Assembly (NCBI GenBank): GCA_964563595.1
Contig: CAZLWR010000001.1
Coordinates: 51,638-115,637, forward strand
Source of the DNA: CALMFT01 sp964563595
Lineage (GTDB): Bacteria; Patescibacteriota; Gracilibacteria; Absconditabacterales; Absconditicoccaceae
DNA: 64,000 nucleotides
Direction: 5' to 3'
Shown here: piece after piece, positions 35,387-46,100 of the stretch
Layout: each line of letters starts with the position of its first letter
How positions within the stretch are numbered: position 1 is the first letter of the stretch
Program-made: the position numbers and the translations under genes
Notes under the pieces: generated by a model
Databases searched by the model: none
What the model was told of the DNA's origin: nothing
What the model saw: only the letters and a program-made list of their open reading frames with translations

Positions 35387-35953
35387 ATGTTTTTGTTCGA
35401 TTTCGATTTATTACTTGATGAGCTCAGAAATCATGAGAATCAAGACAAAAAAGAAGTAATTGAAAAGTATGAAAAGAATTTTTGACCCATAACTGGAGGA
35501 GTGCAAGATCAAATCTGGTATAAAGAATACATAACTCAGTTCGAGACCATTGAATATGCAATTCCTTTCGCGTCCAAGGAGGATTTTGATTGGGGCTTGT
35601 TGTGCCAATTATCTGCTGGATCGTTTAGTTCCGAGGTGGCACTTGATTGGAATGAAGATGCCATAGAATACGTTATTAGCGTAGAAAATGGCGGTCAGAC
35701 TATAGCAAAAAAAGTCTCCGAATTGTTCGGTTATCAGATTGATAGATTATTCAAGATCTACTGTGAAGAGCAGATGAACTTGCAAAATCATATTTTTGAA
35801 AATGAACAAGAAAAAGTAGAAATTTTAGCTCAAAGAGATTATAAATTGAGACAATGGAAGTTGAGACTCGATCATCTTAAGAGCAAAAAAGAAAAAGAAG
35901 TAGAACAATCACAGAGATCCGACAAGCTCGGTAATCTCATGGATCAACTCTAA
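35387..35953 (+). CDS. Hypothetical acidic/coiled-coil protein (188 aa)
   Basis: I do not recognise a family. The N-terminus (MFLFDFDLLLDELRNHENQD) is helical and acidic. The middle has a beta-like segment, and the last 70 residues form a charged coiled coil (NEQEKVEILAQRDYKLRQWK onward). UGA encodes the glycine in KNFGPI. No membrane segment is seen. About 165 bp upstream, between mscS and this gene, show no clear element. Confidence 0.6.
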
Positions 35954-36033
35954 AAAGATATCACTAGCTAAGTATCATTGTAATCAAATAAGTAGATATT
36001 TTCGTTTTTAATTATTAATTTTTTCTTCAATTC

Positions 36034-36738
36034 ATGGCTACTGTAAAGAAAACAGATAAAAAGAAAACCATTAAGAAGACTGCTACCAAGTGAGCTGCTG
36101 TTTCTTCCGCAAAAAAAGAAGAGAAAGTCGTAAAAGCTAAAGCAGAGGATGAGGAAGATGACGATGCCGAAGCTACAGAGTCCAATGAAGAAACAAGAAT
36201 GAGTTTTGAGCTTGATGATGGTATCATTCCTGCAGATGATAACGAAGAAGAGGACTCTATTATTGAGACCAAGAAAAAGGAGATATCTAGGGCGGGATAT
36301 GAGAAATTACTAGAAGAATTGAAGGATCTTGAAGAAAATCAAATACCTTCCGTGAATGACAGAATTAAAGAGGCAAGAGAATTTGGTGATCTTTCGGAAA
36401 ATGCTGAATATCAATCAGCGATCAATGAAAAACAAATGCTTGAAACAAGAATTGCCGAATTAAAAGAAACTATTGGTTTGTCCGTGGTAGTCGATACAGC
36501 GAAAAATAGTGAAACTGTTCAGTACGGTAGTATTGTAACTTTTGAATTCTTGGACAGTAATGAAATAGCAACGGTTACTATTATCTGATCTGCAGAGATT
36601 GGATATGAAGAAGAGGTAATGCATGTTTCTTTTGACTCTCCTATCGGCACTGCACTAGAGTGAAAAAGAGTGGGCGATGTCTGTAAAGTAAGAGCAGAAA
36701 AGGGTAGATTTGATCTAAAGATCATCAGCATAAAGTAA
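36034..36738 (+). CDS. greA: GreA/GreB transcript cleavage factor with a long charged N-terminal extension (234 aa)
   Basis: Residues about 85-234 form a full GreA: an N-terminal coiled coil (SRAGYEKLLEELKDLEENQI, then NDRIKEAREFGDLSENAEYQ) with the acidic DLSENAEY tip that inserts into the RNA polymerase secondary channel. A FKBP-like C-terminal domain follows (PIGTALEGKRVGD). About 80 extra residues precede it: a Lys-rich histone-like tract (KKTDKKKTIKKTATKGAAV) and then an acidic tract. GreA is normally about 158 aa. UGA glycines occur in both parts. Confidence 0.88.
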
Positions 36739-36786
36739 TCTTATTATCCAATATAAAAAGAAAATTTATCATCTCTATTTTCTGGA

Positions 36787-37134
36787 GTGTCTAGGACCAA
36801 CAAACAGTGAATTGCTGCAAAAAAAGCTCAGCAAGCAAAACAAGCAAAGAGATCAAAAGGCTTTAAGAGATTTGATTATCCCAAAAGAAATCTATGACTT
36901 CAAGAGGCCAAAGACTTGGGGGTTGTTTGAGTTCAGACAAATCCAAAAGGCCATGATTATCATTGGTTCTTGAAAGGGAGGAGGGTGTGCTGGGAGACAA
37001 GATTGAGAATGGATGGCGATGGCTATAGACTCATTGTTTTACCTGGAGGTAGTACTGATTTTACGGAAGTTATGCAATCTGGTTGGGTCAGAAGCAAAGT
37101 GATAAAAAATGCCAAAAAATGAACCGTGAAGTAA
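36787..37134 (+). CDS. Small basic hypothetical protein (115 aa)
   Basis: Read from GTG 36787. The N-terminus is Lys/Gln/Ala-rich (AAKKAQQAKQAKRSKGFKRF) and leads into a compact domain with NPKGHDYHWFLKGRRVCWET and DGYRLIVLPGGSTDFTEV. Five or more glycines are UGA, so it is nearly invisible under the standard code. It ends 3 bp before the convergent VWA gene. Its basic character suggests nucleic acid or ribosome binding, but I assign no function. Confidence 0.6.
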
Positions 37135-37137
37135 TAT

Positions 37138-37974
37138 TTATGATATTTTTCTATTTCTCTGGGTTGTTTGCATAAAATGTAGAAAACTAAATTGTGCTCC
37201 CATCCATAATAGTATGCCTATTAGTATATAGTTGATACTAATGCTACGACTTCAAGACTGCTGCAAGAGTAGTTTTTTTAATGTTTCAGAGAGCTCGTTG
37301 ATGCTGTCTGGATCTGTATTTTCTAATTGGAAATAGTTGCCAATAGATAGGGCATTATATAGTTTCTGAGTTTGGATGCTATTTCAGCTGATTAACAATT
37401 GAGCAGGATTGGCTTGGATATCTACCCAAACTATAGTACCAGTATTGTATTGTTGTAATTGATTGATAGAAATGCCATTGTTTGCTCCGCCATCAGATAA
37501 CACTAGTAAGATATGTTGTGGATGTTGATTATAGGCTAATAGTACTAGATCTGTTATGGAACTTCCTGATTTTTGAAGGATACTATCTTGTGGGCAAGAA
37601 GGGTCTACCTTTGCTTGTAGACTATAGCACTCTTTGGGTTTTATAGCGTTTACGATGTTACTGATAAGTGTTTGAGCCGTCTGCAATCTATTGGGGGATG
37701 CATCGCTAGAAGACATGCTTAATGAGTCATCCAAAACGATACTAATGGCTGGTAAATGATTGTGTCGCTGTAGCTGTAGAGGCAATATTGCTACGATTGT
37801 CACTACTATAAGTTGTAGAAGGCTTCGTAGGGTTTTTTTGCCATGATGGATAGCGGTTTCTGGAACGATATAATGTGTTAGGAAAAAGCGAGCAACTAGT
37901 ATTTTGAACAGTATTAATGCTCATATAAGAAATATGGTCAGAGGTCGATACTCTGGATGTGCAATACTGAACAT
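37138..37974 (-). CDS. VWA-domain membrane protein, BatA/BatB-like (278 aa)
   Basis: Two N-terminal membrane helices are followed by a von Willebrand A domain with a MIDAS motif (VLDDSLSMSSSD, DxSxS) and LLVLSDGGANNG. A C-terminal helix (YILIGILLWMGAQFSFLHFM) closes the protein. This is the BatA/BatB layout. It is last in a minus-strand run behind the VirB6/TrbL-like gene (7-bp gap), so it may assist assembly of that machinery. UGA glycines occur near both ends. Confidence 0.75.
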
Positions 37975-37981
37975 GAATTAT

Positions 37982-38995
37982 TTAATTGATGATAAGTACA
38001 TTGACGATCAAATATGATAGTCCAATCAGTAGCAAACCACCAAATATATACAAGAGATTTTTGCGCATTTTTTTAATACCATCATCCGTATTGCTATTAA
38101 ACAGCATCAGGTATCCCTGATAGATAATGATACATAGTATAAACAACGCTGCTAGACCCAAGATGTAGTTAATAATATTGAAGATAATCTGATAATTTTG
38201 TGAATTTACACCTAATATACCATTTGTCTTAAGGAAGATTTTATCAGTGTTCTTAATAATATCTGCCTGCTTTCCATAAACTGCTTCTACGAGTGTTTTT
38301 GCCAATAAGATGACAACAATTCAACTTGCTGCGGATACAATAATGTTTTTTGCTTGATCTCGGGCTTTATCGCTGGGATCAGTTATGTACTGTATTGTTT
38401 TGATCAATAATGTGACGAACAATCATCACATGATCAGGTACATTGCTAGTTTCAGGAATGGATAGATAATAGTATTGAAGATTTGTTCGGCATACTGATT
38501 GAGAGATTTATCATCGGAGAGTTGGGTAAGTATCCCATAGAGATTATTAAACAAGAACTCAGCACTGACAAATATAATGATTCAAACTACGCCTCGTATA
38601 AAATAATTGATTCCTTTGTTCCTTTTTTCTTCGCTATTTGACACCATTATATCCATAAATCCAAATGTAGCTGTCAGTATTGCCAGCACAATGACTAATG
38701 GAAAGACATAGGTCTTGAATAGATCAATAATAAATACCACAATACCGTCTACACCTGCGTAAGGTACATTAGTTTCTATATTTTCCTTGATGGGATCTAT
38801 AGTTTCATCTAATAAGCTATTGAAGTTTGCCTCAGGTGCGTTCCCTTGGAGATTGTCTATGTTGACGTCGTTGCTAATTGCTCCACTAGGACTTGGTCAT
38901 GCAAAAGATACCCCTCGTAAACCTATAGAAATAAGTCCGATCAAAAATAATCTGACACAGTGACCAACTAGGGTTGCTCGTAATTTCGTAGCCAT
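37982..38995 (-). CDS. Multi-pass membrane protein, VirB6/TrbL-like (337 aa)
   Basis: A signal-like first helix (LFLIGLISIGLRGVSFAG) precedes a polar region of about 60 residues. Six or more further helices follow, with loops rich in Asn, Asp and Lys. The C-terminus has paired helices (IIFNIINYILGLAALFILCI; LLYIFGGLLLIGLSYLIVNV), typical of conjugation-type pore or pilin-like proteins in Patescibacteria. Neighbours (TraC/VirB4 N-terminal-like, VWA) support a secretion or pilus role. Family assignment rests on topology and context only. Confidence 0.5.
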
Positions 38996-39087
38996 ATTTC
39001 GATATAAAGAGTAATTACTCTATGATATTGAATCAGCTTATAATTTGCAAATTTTCCTTGTTATTCCCCTGTTGTTTGTGGCTTAGT

Positions 39088-39795
39088 TTATCTGCCGGAA
39101 AATGTTGCTTGTGACTTATGAAGATTGGGATTATAGAGTTTGAATAATAGCTTTATAATTTCATCTCCATTGAGTTGTTCACATCCCACTCCCACAGACC
39201 TGAGTCATTCGATAACGAGGGCTACTCTTGTTTCTAAAAACTTATTGTTGGTCGTAAATTCTCTGTACCTAGCCATGATTTTTTCCGCTGAGTTGTTGGC
39301 ATCTAATACATCTAAGAACTTTTGCCATCGAGCTTTACGAATATGAGAGAAATCTTTTTCGTTGCTAGAGTAGGGCAACACAACGTAAAACTCTTTGGTA
39401 TAAATCAATCACTCTTGAAGATTGATATCTTCGAGAAACTTATAGTATTGTTTACCGTAGTCAGCAAGAGTCGTATTGGTAATTGCTTTCACCTCATCTT
39501 TTAAATAATTAATATAATCTGTAAGATCCAAGTAGGTGTTGTGAACTATAATTTGTATAGGAAAATCCAAGCCATTGAGAAATCTTTTGTAGCTATTGAT
39601 GGCCATAGCTTGCTCGTCAGGTGATCTTAAATCTAAATTAAGCCCCGTAGCTTTTACAATTGCTCTTAGTGAACCATCGTTCATGATTAGAGTATCGTTT
39701 CTAATTTCGGAAAACTTGAGTAGAGACTCTGTATTAGCGATCTTGGGTATGCTGCTATTTTGGATTTTGGATTTATCAAAGTTAAACAGATTCAT
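39088..39795 (-). CDS. TraC/VirB4 N-terminal-domain-like protein (235 aa)
   Basis: The product resembles the stand-alone N-terminal domain of TraC/VirB4 ATPases: IPKIANTESLLKFSEIRNDT, LIMNDGSLRAIVKATGLNLD, RSPDEQAMAINSYKRFLNGL, then IIVHNTYLDLTDYINYL. It has no Walker motifs, so it lacks the ATPase half; the complete VirB4 is at 32077-34152. UGA glycines are in NLQEGLIY and VIEGLRS. ATG 39795 is used. It lies 52 bp downstream of the DUF721-like gene and 92 bp upstream of the VirB6-like gene. Confidence 0.65.
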
Positions 39796-39847
39796 GCAGT
39801 GCAAAGTTTACATGCTAAAATTGTGCCAATATATTACTTCTCATTCC

Positions 39848-40135
39848 TTACCTATTTCCTATTCTAATATCCTTTATGATAACATTCAAATGGAAATGTT
39901 CAAGGAGTTTTTTTTGTATAGAGCTGATGATCGCAGGTCTGTGTAAATAAATAGCGATTTTGGATTCTTGACTAACTTTGGTAACATACAATATATGATG
40001 ATGGTAACTACAAACGATAGGATCTTTTGTTTTGATAATATCTGCTATAAGAAAAGTAGCTGTTTGTTCAACAATACCTTCTTGGACCGAAGTCTTGCGA
40101 ATGTACTTATCAAAATAAGAAGAGATATTAAACAC
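39848..40135 (-). CDS. Small DUF721/DciA-like protein (95 aa)
   Basis: From GTG 40135, the product has a helical N-terminus and a core resembling the DUF721/DciA fold: YHHHILYVTKVSQESKIAIY, then HRPAIISSIQKKLLEHF. It is basic and soluble. In other bacteria DciA-type proteins help load the replicative helicase. The match here is weak and the protein is short. It starts 27 bp after the giant ORF stop and may share its transcript. Confidence 0.45.
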   Translation of the reverse strand: MFNISSYFDKYIRKTSVQEGIVEQTATFLIADIIKTKDPIVCSYHHHILYVTKVSQESKIAIYLHRPAIISSIQKKLLEHFHLNVIIKDIRIGNR

Positions 40136-40162
40136 GTATATGGTTTTTTATCATATAAAAAT

Positions 40163-43100
40163 TTAATTTTTGTCTAGCTCTAATATATTACCGAACTCAT
40201 ATAAACCTGGCGGTGGAGAGTTTAGTAATGAAGTATTGGATTCAATAGTAACTGATCCTCAATAAATAATAGATTTATATTTATTTCGTCCCGATGAATC
40301 ATCTAAGAACCATCATTCTAGTTTAGATCTTCTTTTATTGATGAGTTCCTCGAGTCCATTTCCTATGAGCATTCAGTTTATCAATAGTCCTCATCCTTGG
40401 CATCGTTGGTTTACTAGATTGTTATTGGTATATGGTATATCTGATTGAAGACTTCACTTTGTGATAACAATGCCGTTTATAGTTTGATCTTTATTGCACG
40501 CTTTTGCAAATATAATATTTCCCTCTGGCACAACAAACAAGTAATTCCCTTGTATTGATCATGAAAGTTGCAAGTTTCCGTTACGTACAATGATAGTACT
40601 TGGTTTTGTAGAAGGCAGCGTACTAGTGTCGATTACTGTATTTCAATCATAAAGGAAGATATTTTCTCCAGGAACTTTTTTGGTGACTGGCCCATATTGA
40701 ATTGTCTTCACGCCTAGTTTATCATACTTACTTACAAATTGGTCAATCAAATACAATGCAGCCGGTGTTGGTTTATACTTTGATAAAGTAAGAGTTGATA
40801 ATCTGATTCCGTATTGTGTCAGAATATTTTCTTTTTTGGTATTGGAATTAAATCCATAAAAGTTTGCCAACTTATCTGTTTGATTGGTAGAAAGAAGATT
40901 ACCTGCTTGCATCAGATAGGGTCTTGATACGGTGAAATTGTACTCACAGATAACTCTATCAGCACTGCCTTCTTTCAAGTCTACGCCATTCACTACTTTT
41001 TGATTAAGATCTCCCGAGGCGGTACATACTGCGTAATCAATTTTGTTTAATTGTAATTTATACTCCCCATAAATGCCTTTGGTAAGTCGATCACTCAATT
41101 GTAAACTGGATCTTCCAACAACGTTCGCTGATGGTGCATTCCGCAATTGTAGTAAAGTACTATCAAAAGTATTCGGATTGATACAAGGTACAGTGAAAGT
41201 GGTTATGGGGCTTTTAGTAGTGAGTTTACCGTTGTAGAGAGAGAAGGTACAAAATATGCTGTCTTGTGGTATCTTTCCTGGACTGCACGTCTGTCATCAG
41301 ATTATATTATCATTAGTAATGTCCCATCGGAAAGGCAAGAATTCTCACTCCATGATATTTGGTGAATCTATGAGGGTGCATTGTGGTGCAAGATAGGCAC
41401 TATTTACATTACAGTTAGCTTGATTAGAGATATTACAATTGAGAGAGCAAGCTTTCCCTGCGAACCTTCATGATCCAATTAAGGATGTTGTTCCATTGTT
41501 TTTTCACAGATCGCAGCTTTCTCCAACCTCTACAATACCATTGCCACACTGAGAGAAGTTATTCTCAATAATCTGACAAGAAATACATTGCAAGCCAGGA
41601 ATGGGCGCACTATTATTCTCACATTCTTCTCGTCATTCAAGTTTCCCATTCCCACATACTGCACCGGTTGTAATACGACAATCTACACAGGTTGCTCAAG
41701 GTGCTAGAACACTGTTGCAATCACACTCTTCTCCAGGCTGTATGGTGCCATCACCACAACTAGGGTTGAGTTTAAATACTTTACATTGTATACATCTTTC
41801 GCTTCAAAGTAAGATACCGTCTTCTGTGTCACACTCTTCTCCTAGTGAGTACTCTGCTATTCCATTATTGTTACAGTAATTATTCCCCGTCATTCAGCGT
41901 ATATCATAGAGTCCTACATCTTTATTAAAATTACTTGAGTTGCCAGAAAATGCGAAGCAATTTGATTTTCATCATAAAATGATATCCGAATCTACAGTAT
42001 CATCATTACCTATTTTACCATACGTAAATACGTAACCCGTTAGCAGACTTGCTCAAATTTTATATGACCCTGGAACCATATCAGTAAACTGATAGTAACC
42101 TAGGTTGTCTGAATAGGTAATATCCAATTGTGTCCCCGAACAACTGAAGAGATATACTGGTACATTGTTGACGCCCGCTTCTCCACTATTTTGGATACCG
42201 TTGAAGTTAGTATCTGATCGGACTCTGTCTCCCAATATATTTCAGCTTATATTTCGTCAAGAAGGATAGATAGTATATTCTGAAATATTGTTCGCAAGAT
42301 ACTTATCTCATGGTGTGTTCGCTATAACTTTATTTTTTATAGGAAGCTTGATACCAGAAACGATGCTTGCACTAATAGTTATTTTTCCTGATTGATTCGG
42401 AGATAGTGTTCCGGAGAGTATCCATTGCAGGGTTTTACCTGTATGGTTGTTTACTAAGTTATGTGTTTTTCAAGAATTATAGAACGTATTAGATCCTGAA
42501 TAGATAAGATACTCTGATAAAGTGTCCTGAATAATAGTATTCTTGATTGGTAGCGTACTGATGTTTTGGTAAGTAATGGTATAATTAATAATATCTGGTG
42601 CAACATAAAATACTTTGCTACCTGTCTTGATAATACTAATATCTGGCTGATTGATAATGATCGTTTCAATACAACTGCTGTGGTCTTTGACTAAAGTCTT
42701 GGAGGTATTGTATTGATCACATTGCAAACTTGCTACCAATGAGCTAGGGCAGTACTCTATAGGATCCAAAGTATACTTGAATTCACTTGGTGCCATAAAA
42801 GTATACTTGAACGGAGCAATACTCACTTCCACGGCACATAAGTTACCATTTGGTAGTACCTTATAAGGACAAGTACTACTATTGTAGATTGTGTTTTGAT
42901 TTAGTCCAGTAAAGTAATCAAACTTATAATCTATAGTATTGTTTACCAAGCATTGTGCTGTGTGTATACCTGCATTCGTAATGAGATATGATCCGCTATT
43001 TCAATTGATAGTCCCCAGTAGTTTACCTGTGTTAGTGCCTTCAAAAATACGTATCATATAACTGTTAGCATTGTATCCTGTACAATAAAAACGATATGAT

Positions 43101-46100
43101 CAAGGATTAAGATAGGTTCATGATATATTACTGTTTTGTAAGGGAGTATTGTTATTATCATATATTTGTAGATCTCTACACTCTGCCAACTCTCTTATTT
43201 CCACTGGTCTCATACATCTTTCCCCAGTAAATTGTTTACTCACACATTCTACGTAATAGAATCATATTTCAGAAAAGGTATGATTGCCTAACACAGTAGA
43301 ATATGATTTGAGTAGGATATCATTGCTATTTAGTATCTGAATATAGCCTGTGTTATTTCATGAAAGTACGCAGTTAAATTGTGAAGTGAGTGGATTATCA
43401 CCAAAGTCTGGAGTCACTGTTAAATTGGGGCAAGCCTTGATGATAGTTGCACTATCGCTACTGCAGTTGTTCGCAAATTTTCCACTTCACTCGTTGTTTA
43501 CGCCTGTAACACAGGCGGTATTTGTAACCTTGCCGGCCGTAACATTTTTATTGATTTGGGTTGTTAAGGTCAAGTGACAGGTTTGCCCAGAAATAAGGTA
43601 AGCGTTGGTGATATTCCCGGTTACTATTTGGTTGTATTGTCGACTGAGGGGGTAGCCACACTTTTTGAGATCTTGGGCACTTCATGATAAGGCTATCAGT
43701 TTATATTGAGTATTTGTTGGTATGAGATCTACAAGAGTATAATTTGTGATAACTCCGTCACCAATATTACTGAGTGATATATCTCGTTTGAGTATATCCT
43801 GAGCTGCGACAAACTTGCGTGTTGTCCTTTTGATTACTAGCATATCATTTGGAATAGTTACCAATCCTATATCTAGTTTGAGATAATTTTGTCATCCCTG
43901 GATAGGTACGCAGTCACTATAGCCTAATTTATCCGAGTAAGGTGTTATATCACTGTCAATGACGTCGCTCGTGCCTTGTTTAAATTTAGTGAACTTTAGA
44001 TTATTTGTTCATGATAATGACGCACTTACCCTATAGGATCCCGGATCAATGCCCATAAATAAATACTTTCCATCGGTCTTACTGAATCATGTTTGTATAA
44101 TCTGATTATCTCCGCATCTAATTAACTGTAACGGTATGCCTGCTACGCCTGCTTCTCCACTATTTTGTATGCCGTTTTCGTTGCTATCATATCGCACCCA
44201 ATCTCCAAATGAACCACTGTAAATATTACCGTATACAGTGTCATCATCATCTTCTTGTTTGTCATAACCATTGCAGGAGTCTGAGTCTAGATCAAGGCCA
44301 GAATTATAATCGCATACTTGCGTGGCGTTACTGAAGCCTGACTGTGTCAATATTCATTGCAAATAATATGTCATAGATGCACCTGGTGCAAGTGCTATAG
44401 GAAAGCCCACTACTATTTCGACTGCGTTATTGCCCGCATATGTTTTCAGATTATTTAAATCTTTACCAATTTTGATTCAAGAGAATCCAAATGCTAGATC
44501 TCTAATGCTAACGCCCGATACTCATATGCCTCATTCATTACGTATAGTAAGAGCGAAGTTTACGATATTGTTGATACTTAGTTGTTCGGAAATAATTTGC
44601 TTACTGATAGCGAGGTCATATGTATTACCTGTGTGAAGTCATGAGCCGTTATTATTCCCCGATCCATTATTGTCCCCAGAGCCGCCTCAGTTGTTTCCAG
44701 ATCCATTATTATTTCCGGATCAGATAGTAAAGGACGCTTGTCCGCAATCCATTTGCAGACTTCATGATGATATTTTACAAGCTATGGCGTATATCCCATC
44801 TTTTTCTGCAATAAGGCTATGACTAAAGTTTGCTCCCTGCCCTGGTAATTGTTGTGGTCAGCTAGGACTTGTGATACTTGCCGACATAAGACCACCTGCT
44901 CCGTTACAGGCTAGTTCTACTGTAGCTCACTTAGTGGGTTTAGCGGGTGTTATGACCGCAGCAGGTGCACAGTTCATGTCCTTGTTTTTGAGCTTACAGC
45001 TCGCGTCACAGTTATTGCCCGCTTGCCCATTTTTTGAACCTTGATCACACTCTTCTCCAGTATCTACTTTGTTGTTCCCACATATTGCTGCACCGCTACC
45101 AAATACTTTTGCTGAACAGGTAAATCCAGCATTCATTTTACATACCACATCGTAAATTGATTGTGTAGTGAAGTCTAATGATGCTGATGCAGGGATTTGA
45201 AGAGTACCGCCTGCACAGGCTACGGTGGCTGGGTTTCCTCCAGCTTGGAAAGTAATTGGAGGAGTGCTGGAGATCTTTGTTCAAGGAGTAACTGTTATTT
45301 TGTCTTTACAGTCATCCAATCCATTTGGAGTAATATCAAAAGGTCCGTCTTCACATTTTATGGCTTCAGGTTCTTGTCGCGTAGTTACTCACTTTTTTCT
45401 GACCAAACATACTGTTTTGTATGATCATGCTCTGATACCCGCGTAGGTAGCAGAGAGCTGTGCATCTGCAAAACTTTCAGTAACATTTTGAGCATTCACC
45501 AAGCCACAAATAAATTCTACTTCGGATACCGGTAAGCCTACCGTGTCAATTTCCAGCTTATATTTTATTTCGCCTTTTTCTTTCGCATTGACTAACTCTC
45601 CCTTGATGACACATTTCGGTTGGTTTGTTTTTATTTCTATTTGTGTTTCACATTGTTCTGTTTGGCCTCACGAGCCCGATACATTACAGATTATTTTATA
45701 GATACCCGGAGTAGTCGCTGTATAGGCTCAAGGATTACTTGGCTGGGTCCATCATCACGGCACCGCTGCACCATCATGACTCATAGATATCGCATAACTG
45801 GTAACTTCAGATCAACCATTGCAAGTATAACCTAAGGTCCGGGGTCAGGGTTGATTTTCAATGATTGCTCAAGGTAATGGAGTTACGATACATTGGACGC
45901 CTGATAATTGAGGATTGGTTCCAGTATTGTTAGTCCCCGTATTGTTTGTTCAGGTGTTATTCGTACCAGTATTGTTAGTCCCCGTATTGTTTGTTCAGGT
46001 GTTATTCGTACCAGTATTGTTAGTTCATGTAGCACTTCAAGTAAACTTACCAAAACATCACTTACATTCTGCAAATACTTGTTCATTTTGTGTTTTGAAT

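Noticed and set aside
45919..46029. CRISPR-like direct repeats
   Set aside because: The units are contiguous with no spacers, lie in a coding frame and encode a regular pentapeptide.
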